A DNA stretch of 64,000 nucleotides, from assembly GCA_001769655.1 (NCBI GenBank), contig MEPC01000042.1, positions 219,125 to 283,124 on the forward strand, in the 5' to 3' direction. This DNA is from Bacteroidetes bacterium RIFCSPLOWO2_12_FULL_37_12. Its GTDB lineage: Bacteria; Bacteroidota; Bacteroidia; 2-12-FULL-37-12. Positions 53,809-62,243 of the stretch are shown here, one piece after another. The translations under genes and the position numbers were made by a program. The notes below the pieces were generated by a model. It saw only the letters and a list, made by a program, of their open reading frames with translations. It made no database searches and was not told where the DNA came from. Each line of letters starts with the position of its first letter. Position 1 is the first letter of the stretch.

Positions 53809-55083
53809 ATGAAAAAACCCAAACCCTCCCCTCCTGCCGGAATCACCAACCCTGAAAGCTTAATGATGAGCTATGCTTATAATCCCGAATGGTCGGAAGG
53901 CGCTTTAAAATGTCCCATTTTTCAAACTTCCACTTTTGTATTCAAAAATGCGGAAGAAGGAAAAGCATTTTTTGAAATTGCCTACGGTTTACGAAAACAA
54001 GGGCGACATGAAAACCTCGGACTTATTTACAGCCGGTTAAATAATCCAGACCTTGAAATTCTTGAAAACCGTCTTTCTCTCTGGGACGGCGCAGAATCCT
54101 GTACTGTTTTTGAGAGCGGAATGGCGGCTATTGCAACCACGCTGATGACCTATCTGAAACCAGGAGATACCATTTTACATAGTGATCCCTTATATGGTGG
54201 CACTGATTATTTTATCAAACACATCCTTACAGGATTGAACATTCAGGTCATTGGTTTTAATGCCGGTGCCACTAAAAAAGAAATCCTGCAATTGGTTAAA
54301 AAATCCAACGGTAAAGGAAAAATAAAAATGCTTTATATTGAAACTCCTGCAAATCCTACGAATGTGATGGTGGATATCGGTATGTGTGCAGAAATAGCCG
54401 AGCAAATGTCAACATCCAACAATAAGGTAAAATTAGCAGTTGACAATACGTTCTTAGGTCCCTTGTGGCAACATCCGCTTAAACATGGAGCCGATCTGGT
54501 AATCTATTCCGCTACAAAATTTATTGGCGGACATAGCGATGTCATTGCCGGCGCTTGCCTTGGCAAAAAAGAAGATATTCAACTTGTTCGTGCGGTGCGT
54601 ACATTTTTTGGAACCATGGCGGGACCCTGGACCGGATGGTTACTGATGAGAAGTTTGGAAACATTAAAACTCAGAATGACCTGCCAGATGAAAAACGCCG
54701 TTCAGATTGCAGATTTTTTAGCATCGCACCCGAAAGTTGAAAAAGTATATTTCCCGGGAACTATTGACCCCCAAGACCCGCAATACGAAATTTATAAAAA
54801 ACAATGCTTTTCACCCGGCTCCATGATTTCGTTTGACCTTCGCGGCGGTGAAAAAGAAGCATTTCAATTTCTGAATCATCTGAAACTTATTAAACTGGCG
54901 GTCTCACTTGGTGGAACTGAATCACTGGCTGAACATCCTGCCACTATGACCCATTCGGATATTGATAAAAAAACTCAAAAAAAATTCGGAATCACCGATA
55001 AAATGATCCGCTTATCGGTTGGGGTTGAAAATCCAAATGATATCATGGATGATTTGAAAACCGCATTGGGAACAATACAATAG
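53809..55083 (+). CDS. Cys/Met metabolism PLP enzyme (methionine gamma-lyase/cystathionine gamma-synthase type)
   Basis: 424 residues, fold-type I PLP enzyme. Seen: GLIYSRLNNPDLEILENRLSLWDGAESCTVFESGMAAIATTL (YSR region), DPLYGGTDYF, VDNTFLGPLWQHPLKHGADLVIYSATKFIGGHSD with the PLP lysine in SATK, and the C-terminal LAVSLGGTESLAEHPATMTH motif. Catalyses gamma- or beta-elimination/replacement on sulfur amino acids; which one cannot be told from sequence alone. Methionine gamma-lyase is plausible because it would yield 2-oxobutyrate. Single gene with its own promoter. Confidence 0.88.
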   Translation: MKKPKPSPPAGITNPESLMMSYAYNPEWSEGALKCPIFQTSTFVFKNAEEGKAFFEIAYGLRKQGRHENLGLIYSRLNNPDLEILENRLSLWDGAESCTVFESGMAAIATTLMTYLKPGDTILHSDPLYGGTDYFIKHILTGLNIQVIGFNAGATKKEILQLVKKSNGKGKIKMLYIETPANPTNVMVDIGMCAEIAEQMSTSNNKVKLAVDNTFLGPLWQHPLKHGADLVIYSATKFIGGHSDVIAGACLGKKEDIQLVRAVRTFFGTMAGPWTGWLLMRSLETLKLRMTCQMKNAVQIADFLASHPKVEKVYFPGTIDPQDPQYEIYKKQCFSPGSMISFDLRGGEKEAFQFLNHLKLIKLAVSLGGTESLAEHPATMTHSDIDKKTQKKFGITDKMIRLSVGVENPNDIMDDLKTALGTIQ

Positions 55084-55135
55084 GGCATTTCTAAAAATTC
55101 AGCCAAACGTCTCCCTGTTTTTTTCTACAAACCTA

Positions 55136-55165
55136 ATTTTTGTCACTACCATCGCTGACAAAAAT
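55136..55165. promoter_or_regulatory. Perfect inverted repeat before the cytochrome/molybdoenzyme promoter
   Basis: Arms ATTTTTGTCA (55136-55145) and TGACAAAAAT (55156-55165) with a 10-nt spacer, only 2 bp upstream of the TTG box; centre about 53 bp before the expected start. Probable operator for an activator. Confidence 0.6.
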
Positions 55166-55167
55166 CA

Positions 55168-55198
55168 TTGATATGTCTGCCACCTGTGAATACTTTTG
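55168..55198 (+). promoter_or_regulatory. Promoter of the molybdoenzyme cluster
   Basis: TTG (55168-55170), 20-bp spacer, TACTTTTG (55191-55198): exact consensus. Confidence 0.7.
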
Positions 55199-55261
55199 AT
55201 GACTTAATTCATAATATCCGTCACATATTATTACTGATTCTTATCATATTCCTAAAAAATC

Positions 55262-56869
55262 ATGAGCAAAAAATTTTTCCTTCTGCTTATTGGGTTTAGC
55301 GCATATTTTCTTTTCGGTTCTTTTATCATTCAACCGAAATACTGGTTGAATAAAGAAGAAAATAAGAAATCAAACCCTACCGTTGAAACTGAAACATTAT
55401 ATAATACTTATTGCACTCCTTGCCACGGAAGTCAGGGGGATGGAGAAGGTGAGCTTGCTTATTTGCTGTATCCAAAACCTCGTAATTTCACTAAAGGGAT
55501 GTTCAAACTAAGAAGCACCCCAAGTGGTCAAATGCCATCGGATGATGATTTGTTTAAAACGATAAAAAACGGTATGGCAGGTACCGCCATGCCTTCTTTT
55601 ACTTTTTTAAAAGAAGATGAAATTAAGTCGCTTGTGGATTTTGTAAAAAAACTATCTCAAAAATGCCCGCCAAATCAGCCCTGCGAAAATTATTTTACAG
55701 GCGCTGTCACCAACCCTGTGAAAGTACCCGAACCGTTAGCTTCTTCTGCTGAATTAGTAGAAAAAGGAAAATCCGTTTATACTTCATTGGGATGTGATAA
55801 ATGCCACGGTGAAAAAGGAATTGGCGACGGTCCATCGGCGCTCACTCTGAAAGACGGATGGGGATACCCGATACCCGTCCGGGATTTTACGAGTGGTACG
55901 TATGTAGGAGGGGGTTCTCCCAAAGACCTGTACCTTCGCTTTATCACCGGAATGAGTGGCACTCCGATGCCTTCTTTTGAAAGCGCTATTAATGAAATGG
56001 CAGGAACTAATGATGCAGACAGGCAAAAATACATTTGGGGGCTTATTCATTATATTAAAAGTTTGGAAGTAAAAAATGCGAGCACACAAAATACAATTTC
56101 CCCTGAGAATAATATTATTGAATGTCAGAAATCATCTGCAATTACTGATACCGATAAACTTTTTGGCAATTCCAAAATCTGGAGTAATGCGAAGACGTAT
56201 TCTATTCCGGTGAACCGTCTATGGCAAAAGACGAGCAACAATCAATTGCTCGTTTCTGTATCTGCCATTTATGATGGGCAAAAAGTGGCGGTGAAAATGG
56301 TTTGGAATGACCCCGATAAAACTGATAATACTTACAGAATTCAGGAATTTCAGGACGGTTCCGCCGTTCAATTTTCCTTGACAGATAAACCCGGTTTTCA
56401 TGGAATGGGTAGTAAAGACAGTCCCGTTGATATCTGGTTCTGGCACTCCGACTGGCAGGCACGGATTGGGAAAGATAATAATCAACTGTACGCACATAGC
56501 TCTTATGCAGATGGACACACAACCGATTATCCTCAATCAATTCATCCAAATGCGCTTTCAACCGGAAGAGATGCTGGTAATAATCTGTCGCAGGATATTA
56601 AATCAAGTCCGGTAGAAGCAGTATCTGCAAAAGGTCCCGGAACATTGAAATCAAAACCAACTATAAATCAAAATGTCACCGGCAAAGGCGTATGGGCGGA
56701 AAATAAATGGACTGTAGTGTTAATTAGAAATATGTCGGGCGGCAAAGAGGAAGTGCAAATCGCAAATGGAAAAGAAATACCTGTTGCGTTTGCAATATGG
56801 AATGGAAGCATGAATGACCGGAACGGACAGAAAATGGTATCAACGTGGTATAAATTGAAGGTGCGGTAA
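55262..56869 (+). CDS. Diheme cytochrome c fused to a heme-b gamma subunit (type II DMSO reductase family)
   Basis: 535 residues. N-terminal membrane anchor/signal (KFFLLLIGFSAYFLFGSFI). Two cytochrome c domains: C51-T-P-C54-H55 and C178-D-K-C181-H182, each followed by a Met-ligand motif (GTAMPSF, GTPMPSF). Residues ~300-535 match the ethylbenzene-dehydrogenase-type gamma subunit that binds heme b (VSAIYDGQKVAVKMVWNDPDKT, DGSAVQFSLTD, FHGMG, DIWFWHSDWQA). It would carry electrons between the Mo/Fe-S enzyme and the periplasmic or membrane pool. First gene of the cluster. Fused c/b gamma subunits resemble NxrC-like proteins rather than ClrC or NarI. No NarI-type membrane quinone subunit is present. 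Confidence 0.87.
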   Translation: MSKKFFLLLIGFSAYFLFGSFIIQPKYWLNKEENKKSNPTVETETLYNTYCTPCHGSQGDGEGELAYLLYPKPRNFTKGMFKLRSTPSGQMPSDDDLFKTIKNGMAGTAMPSFTFLKEDEIKSLVDFVKKLSQKCPPNQPCENYFTGAVTNPVKVPEPLASSAELVEKGKSVYTSLGCDKCHGEKGIGDGPSALTLKDGWGYPIPVRDFTSGTYVGGGSPKDLYLRFITGMSGTPMPSFESAINEMAGTNDADRQKYIWGLIHYIKSLEVKNASTQNTISPENNIIECQKSSAITDTDKLFGNSKIWSNAKTYSIPVNRLWQKTSNNQLLVSVSAIYDGQKVAVKMVWNDPDKTDNTYRIQEFQDGSAVQFSLTDKPGFHGMGSKDSPVDIWFWHSDWQARIGKDNNQLYAHSSYADGHTTDYPQSIHPNALSTGRDAGNNLSQDIKSSPVEAVSAKGPGTLKSKPTINQNVTGKGVWAENKWTVVLIRNMSGGKEEVQIANGKEIPVAFAIWNGSMNDRNGQKMVSTWYKLKVR

Positions 56870-56874
56870 CATTG

Positions 56875-57015
56875 GTTATTGGGCATTGGTTTTTGGGCAT
56901 TGGTCATTTGACATTTGACATTGTTCATTTGACATTGTTCATTGCTCAAACATCCAATATCCAACAAACAACGAACAACAAACAACGAAGAACAAACAAC
57001 AAAACAACGAACAAC
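56875..57015. repeat. Low-complexity leader: GGCATTGGT/GACATTGTTCATTT then ACAACGAACA iterations
   Basis: Two back-to-back low-complexity blocks fill the gap between the cytochrome and alpha genes: T/G-rich words to about 56950, then A/C-rich AACAACGAACAAC words up to the ATG. The track upstream of 57020 is therefore not a natural N-terminus. Confidence 0.7.
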
Positions 57016-57019
57016 AACC

Positions 57020-60000
57020 ATGGAAGAATCCTCAAAACAAAAAAACATCAGCCGGAAAAAATTTCTCACTCTCGGCTTAATCGGCGGTGGTGGCACTGTC
57101 ATGATGCTGAGCGCTTTCAAAAACATGCACTTCCTCGGCACGCTGGATGACATAGAAAATCCCCTTGCTTTTTATCCGAGTCGTGATTGGGAAAAGGTTT
57201 ACCGTAATCAATATGCGTGTGACAGCTCCTTCACTTTTATCTGTTCTCCCAATTGCACTCACGAATGTCGTATGCGTGCCTTTGTCCGTAACGGGGTCAT
57301 GATGCGTGCTGAACAAAACTACGACAATCATAAAATTTCAGATCCGCAGGGAAATAAATCAACGCATGCATGGAATCCAAGAGGATGTTCAAATGGTTTT
57401 ACTTTCCATAGAAGAGTGTATGGAAGTTATCGTCTTAAATATCCTATGGTAAGAAAAACATGGAAACAATGGGCAGATGATGGATTTCCTGAATTAACAC
57501 CGGAAAATAAAGCTAAGTATAAATTTACAGCCCGTGCCACTGATACATTTGTTCGGTTAAGCTGGGACGAAGCACATACCTATCTGGCAAAGGGTTTAAT
57601 AAACATAGCCACACGTTACAGCGGAGAAGAAGGAAAAAAATTGCTACTTGCCCAGGGTTATCCTGAAGAAATGTTAACCCATTGGGATGGTGCGGGGACC
57701 CGGACAATTAAACTCAGAGGTGGAATGGGATTACTTGGTGTCATTGGAAAATATGGTGCATACCGTTTTTCCAATACCCTTTCCATCATGGATACTCACA
57801 TACGCAAAGTGGATCACGAAAAAGCACACGGAGGTAGAATCTGGTCAAATTATACCTGGCATGGTGACCAGGCGCCAGGTCATCCCTTTGTTCACGGACT
57901 ACAGGGTTCTGACTGCGATTTTAATGATTTACGCAATAGTAAATTACATATCGGTCTCGGTAAAAATTTAATTGAAAACAAACGAGCCGATAATCATTTT
58001 ATGACTGAAATTATGGAACGGGGAGGAAAAATTGTTGTCATCACACCGGAATACAGCCCTTCGGCTACTCGGGCAAATTACTGGCTCACCATACGGCCAA
58101 ATACCGATGCCGCTTTGTTGCTGGGTGTCACAAAAATCATAATAGATAATAAATGGTATGATGAAAAATTTATCAAAGAATTTACAGACATGCCCATTTT
58201 AATCAGAAAAGATAATTTGAAACGACTCAACGCTGAACAAGTTATAAAAGGATATAAAAGGGGTTTATCAAAAGAAGGCGCCAGTTTCAAAATTCATGGC
58301 TTGAAAGAAGAACAATATAAAATGATTGGGGATTATATGGTTTTTGATGAAAATACAAAAACGGTTCAGCCCATCACCCGTGATCAGGTTGGAACTTATT
58401 TAGCTAAACTAAATCCAAAAATTGACTGGGAAGGTAAAGTAAAATTAGCCGACGGAAAAGAAATTGAAGTACTCACCATATTCACTGCCTATAAAAATAT
58501 TCATTTGAAAGATTATTCATTAGAACAGGTAGTTGAAATTACGCATGCTCCCAAAGAGCTCATCCAACAACTTGCTAAAGATATTGCAACCATGAAGCCC
58601 GTTGCCATTCACATTGGTGAGGGCATCAATCACTGGTTCCATGCAACCGAAGTTAATCGTGCCACTTATCTTCCGCTGATGCTTACCGGAAACATTGGAA
58701 TTCCCGGAGCCGGAAGTCATACATGGGCAGGAAATTATAAAGCAGGTCTTTTCCATGGATCAGAAGAAACCGGTCCCGGATTTAAAGGATGGATTTCCGA
58801 AGATCCGTTTGAAGCTAACCTGAATCCTTTTGCAAAAGGAAAAGAAATACACGCACACGGATATACGCAGGATGAAGAGCCCGCTTACTGGAATAGTGAT
58901 GACAGACCACTCATGGTAAACACACCGAAATATGGAAAGAAAGTATTTACCGGAAAAACACACATGCCTACTCCTACAAAAGCATTGTGGCACACGAACG
59001 TAAATCTTCTCAACAATGCCAAGTGGTGTTACGAGATGATTAAAAATGTAAATCCTAACATTGAAATGATAGTGTCACAGGATATTGAGATGACATCCAC
59101 CTGCGAGTATGCTGACTTCGTTTTACCGGCAAACAGTTGGGTCGAGCAACAAACCTATGAGTTGACTGGTGCATGTTCCAACCCGTTCTTACAAATCTGG
59201 AAAGGCGGACTAAAACCGGTTTTTGATTCAAAGGACGATGTTAAAATCTGGGCAGATACCGCAAAAAAATTAGGAGAAATATATAACGACAAACGCTTTG
59301 AAGAATATTGGAAATTTGCACTGGAAGGTAAAACTGAAGTTTATATTGACCGTCTTCTCGATTCAAGCATTCCCACTCAAGGATATACAACTGCCGATAT
59401 TATGGCAGGAAAATATGGTGAACCGGGTGCCGCTTTATTCCAATTCAGAACCTATCCGCGTAATCCATTTTTTGAACAGATTAAAGACAGTATTCCGTTT
59501 TTTACTCCTACCGGCCGTCTGCAATCATATAACGACGAACCCGAAGTAATTGAATACGGTGAGAATTTTATTGTTCACAGAGAAGGACCGGAAGCAACTC
59601 CCTACCTTCCAAATGTAATTGTATCTGCAAATCCACTCATCCGTCCCGAAGATTATGGGATTTCTCGCGAAGCAATGACTCCGGAAGAAAGACAAGCAAG
59701 AAATATAAAACTTCCATGGTCTGAAGTCAAAAATACCAAAAATCCTCTATGGGAAAAAGGATTTCATTTTTATTGCTTCACTCCGAAAACAAGACACGCA
59801 ACTCATTCTTCATGGCAGGTAACCGATTGGCAATTTCTTCTCAACAATCCGTTTGGTGATCCATGGAGGACTGACAAACGACAACCCGGTGTAGGAGAAC
59901 ATACAATATATATGAATCCAAAAGCTGCGCAGGATTTAGGAATTGAGGATGGGGATTATGTATATGTAGATGCTGATCCACAAAACAGGCCTTACAAAGG

Positions 60001-60481
60001 ATGGTCAGCCAGTGACCCGTTCTACAAAGTGGCACGATTGAAATTGCGTATGCGTTTTAATCCATCCTATCCTTATCATTGCATAATGATGAAACACGGA
60101 GCGTACATTGCCACTGAACGATCTGTAAAAGCACATGAAACAAGATCTGATGGAAGAGCATTATCAGAAGATACAGGGTATCAGGCGAGTTTCCGTTATG
60201 GCTCACAGCAATCTCTCACTTTTGGCTGGTTGATGCCCATGCATCAATTGGATAGTTTATTTCATAAAGCAAAAGCAAAGGTCGGATTCATTTTCGGTGG
60301 TGAAGCAGACAATCATGCCGTCAATACGGTTCCAAAAGAAACATTGGTAAGAGTGACACTTGCAGAAAAAGGCGGATTGGAAGGGAAAGGCAGATTAGAA
60401 GTTGTAAACACCGGCTACACACCCGGCAACGAAAGTGAATATATGCAACGATATATAAACGGGGAATTGGTGACGGTTTGA
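57020..60481 (+). CDS. Molybdopterin (type II DMSO reductase family) alpha subunit, Nxr/Nar/Pcr-like
   Basis: 1153 residues from the ATG at 57020; an earlier frame only reads repeats. Twin-arginine-like leader S11-R-K-K-F-L then a hydrophobic stretch (LGLIGGGGTVMML), so probably exported folded; RK replaces RR. Fe-S ligands C75-x3-C79-x3-C83 and C123 (ICSPNCTHECRMRAFVRNG; NPRGCSNG). Downstream HRRVYGSYRLKYPMVRKTWKQWADDGFP and the Mo-site region SNYTWHGDQAPGHP with an Asp (D283) aligned to the NarG/PcrA Mo ligand. The pattern is closest to NxrA-type enzymes. The substrate (nitrite, nitrate, chlorate, selenate, hydrocarbon or other) is not readable. Partner genes for gamma, beta, chaperone and a cupredoxin surround it. 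Confidence 0.9.
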   Translation: MEESSKQKNISRKKFLTLGLIGGGGTVMMLSAFKNMHFLGTLDDIENPLAFYPSRDWEKVYRNQYACDSSFTFICSPNCTHECRMRAFVRNGVMMRAEQNYDNHKISDPQGNKSTHAWNPRGCSNGFTFHRRVYGSYRLKYPMVRKTWKQWADDGFPELTPENKAKYKFTARATDTFVRLSWDEAHTYLAKGLINIATRYSGEEGKKLLLAQGYPEEMLTHWDGAGTRTIKLRGGMGLLGVIGKYGAYRFSNTLSIMDTHIRKVDHEKAHGGRIWSNYTWHGDQAPGHPFVHGLQGSDCDFNDLRNSKLHIGLGKNLIENKRADNHFMTEIMERGGKIVVITPEYSPSATRANYWLTIRPNTDAALLLGVTKIIIDNKWYDEKFIKEFTDMPILIRKDNLKRLNAEQVIKGYKRGLSKEGASFKIHGLKEEQYKMIGDYMVFDENTKTVQPITRDQVGTYLAKLNPKIDWEGKVKLADGKEIEVLTIFTAYKNIHLKDYSLEQVVEITHAPKELIQQLAKDIATMKPVAIHIGEGINHWFHATEVNRATYLPLMLTGNIGIPGAGSHTWAGNYKAGLFHGSEETGPGFKGWISEDPFEANLNPFAKGKEIHAHGYTQDEEPAYWNSDDRPLMVNTPKYGKKVFTGKTHMPTPTKALWHTNVNLLNNAKWCYEMIKNVNPNIEMIVSQDIEMTSTCEYADFVLPANSWVEQQTYELTGACSNPFLQIWKGGLKPVFDSKDDVKIWADTAKKLGEIYNDKRFEEYWKFALEGKTEVYIDRLLDSSIPTQGYTTADIMAGKYGEPGAALFQFRTYPRNPFFEQIKDSIPFFTPTGRLQSYNDEPEVIEYGENFIVHREGPEATPYLPNVIVSANPLIRPEDYGISREAMTPEERQARNIKLPWSEVKNTKNPLWEKGFHFYCFTPKTRHATHSSWQVTDWQFLLNNPFGDPWRTDKRQPGVGEHTIYMNPKAAQDLGIEDGDYVYVDADPQNRPYKGWSASDPFYKVARLKLRMRFNPSYPYHCIMMKHGAYIATERSVKAHETRSDGRALSEDTGYQASFRYGSQQSLTFGWLMPMHQLDSLFHKAKAKVGFIFGGEADNHAVNTVPKETLVRVTLAEKGGLEGKGRLEVVNTGYTPGNESEYMQRYINGELVTV

Positions 60482-60500
60482 TGTAACGGTCGCATTTATT

Positions 60501-60752
60501 ATGGCAGAAAAAAAATTTGAAGACGACGATCCCATGTTGCTCAATGCAGTAATCATGGAAGATGTTAACCCTGAAATACAGGTAAAAATAGTGATTGAAG
60601 AATTTATCATCAGCGGTTTCAGCAAAGATGAAATATTCTCACTTTTTACAAATCCATTTTATCGCGGGGCAAATTTATTATACAAGAAAGTCGGAAAAGA
60701 GAGGGTCGAGGAGATGATTAAAGAATGTTTTGGAAATTGGAAATTAGTATAA
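60501..60752 (+). CDS. 83-residue protein between alpha and beta subunit genes
   Basis: Small, acidic-N-terminus, helical protein (MAEKKFEDDDPMLLNAVIMEDVNPEIQVKIVIEEFIISGF), no signal peptide or Cys. It has the motif FTNPFYRGANLLYKKVG and ends in FGNWKLV. Located 19 bp after the alpha stop and 91 bp before the beta start, so co-transcribed. Position suggests an assembly or maturation role for the Mo enzyme. I do not recognise the family; a real gene is supported by its place and tight spacing. Confidence 0.75.
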   Translation: MAEKKFEDDDPMLLNAVIMEDVNPEIQVKIVIEEFIISGFSKDEIFSLFTNPFYRGANLLYKKVGKERVEEMIKECFGNWKLV

Positions 60753-60759
60753 ACACACT

Positions 60760-60796
60760 TTCACCCCTCTCCTTTTAGGAGAGGGGCTGGTGTGAA
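60760..60796. repeat. REP-like CCCCTCTCC hairpin (copy 2, inverted)
   Basis: Stem CCCCTCTCC / GGAGAGGGG with a TTTTA loop, with flanks TTCAC and GTGTGAA; followed by a T-run. Inverted copy of 17890-17927. It could weaken read-through between the small gene and the beta gene. Confidence 0.75.
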
Positions 60797-60843
60797 GTTT
60801 TTTTAGAAATTAAAAATTATTAATAAATCTTAAATATAAAACA

Positions 60844-62151
60844 ATGGCAAAAGTATATAACTGGCAACTCGGAAGAGAAATGGATTATCCTTACGAGGCA
60901 AAATATCCTGCTCTTCAGTTTGCCGCTATTTTCAACACCAATCGTTGTATTGGTTGTCATACCTGTTCCATGGCTTGTAAAAGCACCTGGACTTTTTCGG
61001 ATGGGCAGGAATACATGTGGTGGAATAATATAGAAACAAAACCTTACGGAGGTTATCCACAGTTTTGGGATATGAAAATTCTTAAACTTCTTGATTCTGC
61101 GCATGTAAGTCAGGAAAAAGAAATGACATGGAATACTGATAAGAAAGACGTAAAAAAAGCTCCTTACGGGCAGTATGATGGAATGACTATTTTCGAGGCA
61201 GTTCAGCATGAGAAACCGGAAGAAGGACAATCACGGGTTCTTGGGTATTTACCGCAGGATCATGAGTGGTCAAAACCAAATATTCATGAAGATGCGTCTC
61301 CCATCAACACAAAAGAGCACGATGCCATGGGATTTGCAAAAGAAGGCGTTAAACTACCGGTACACGATTCATTCTTTTTTTATTTACAACGGATTTGCAA
61401 TCATTGCCAATATCCGGCATGTCTTGCCGCTTGTCCAAGAAAAGCAATTTATAAACGTCCCGAAGATGGGGTTGTACTAATAGATCAGGAGAGATGCAGA
61501 GGATATAGAAAATGCAATGAAGCTTGTCCATACAAAAAACCCATGTACAATGGTAAAACGAAAGCATCTGAAAAATGCATAGCTTGTTATCCACGATTGG
61601 AAGGAAAAGATAATATTATCAGCCCCGAAGGAGTACCGGTTGAAACCCGTTGTATGAGCGCCTGTGTTGGAAAAATACGCTTGCAGGGTTTGGTTAAACT
61701 GGACTCAAACGGTTTGTGGGAAAAAGATAGTAGCAATCCACTATATGCACTGATTCATGAGGAAAAAATTGCATTGCCTTTATATCCTCAGTTTGGCACT
61801 GAACCAAATATGTATTACATTCCTCCTCGATGGGCACCGAGAAATTACCTTATGCAAATGTTTGGACCCGGTGTACAGCAGTCCATTGACAATTATACAT
61901 ATCCTACGCGGAGAACCCTTGCAATTTTACAGTTATTCAGAGCACAACGGGAAATAATTTATAAATTTGAAACGAAAGAAGGTCCAAAAATTTATGAGAG
62001 AGAAGTTACCCTATCCGATGGAACAAAAAAAATGTTGGAGGTTTTTGATGACACGGCTATTGGATATAATAAAAACGGAAAAGAATGTGTGCGAGTCACG
62101 GTGCAGGAGCCGGCTTTTGAACGGAGTGCAAAGTTTTTGAATTCTATTTAA
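60844..62151 (+). CDS. Four-cluster Fe-S beta subunit (NxrB/NarH/PcrB-like)
   Basis: 435 residues, no signal peptide; expected to travel with the alpha subunit. Cluster motifs in order: C35-I-G-C-H-T-C-x3-C45 (NTNRCIGCHTCSMACKSTW), RICNHCQYPACLAACPRKAI, RCRGYRKCNEACPYKK and SEKCIACYPRL...RCMSACVGKIRLQG. In the third, Tyr replaces a Cys (NarH has Trp), as expected for a [3Fe-4S] site. NNIETKPYGGYPQFWDMKIL is a family signature. Passes electrons from alpha to the gamma heme protein. Downstream of a REP hairpin; the next gene has its own promoter. Confidence 0.92.
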   Translation: MAKVYNWQLGREMDYPYEAKYPALQFAAIFNTNRCIGCHTCSMACKSTWTFSDGQEYMWWNNIETKPYGGYPQFWDMKILKLLDSAHVSQEKEMTWNTDKKDVKKAPYGQYDGMTIFEAVQHEKPEEGQSRVLGYLPQDHEWSKPNIHEDASPINTKEHDAMGFAKEGVKLPVHDSFFFYLQRICNHCQYPACLAACPRKAIYKRPEDGVVLIDQERCRGYRKCNEACPYKKPMYNGKTKASEKCIACYPRLEGKDNIISPEGVPVETRCMSACVGKIRLQGLVKLDSNGLWEKDSSNPLYALIHEEKIALPLYPQFGTEPNMYYIPPRWAPRNYLMQMFGPGVQQSIDNYTYPTRRTLAILQLFRAQREIIYKFETKEGPKIYEREVTLSDGTKKMLEVFDDTAIGYNKNGKECVRVTVQEPAFERSAKFLNSI

Positions 62152-62164
62152 ATTGCTCTTTTCA

Positions 62165-62195
62165 ATGTTTATTTAAGTTTTTGGTATTATCTTTG
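62165..62195 (+). promoter_or_regulatory. Predicted promoter for the cupredoxin gene
   Basis: ATG (62165-62167) in place of TTG, 20-bp spacer, TATCTTTG (62188-62195), exact -7 box. Start site about 62201. Confidence 0.5.
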
Positions 62196-62243
62196 CGGCT
62201 CCGTCACGTTTTATTATTAATAAACCAATTAAACCAAAAAAAA

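Noticed and set aside
56942-57019. N-terminal extension of the Mo alpha subunit
   Set aside because: TTG start and only low-complexity repeat codons; the Tat-like leader begins after the ATG at 57020.
55262-62151. Ordinary membrane nitrate reductase NarGHI
   Set aside because: No NarI gene, alpha has an export leader, and the gamma protein is a cytochrome c/heme-b fusion.
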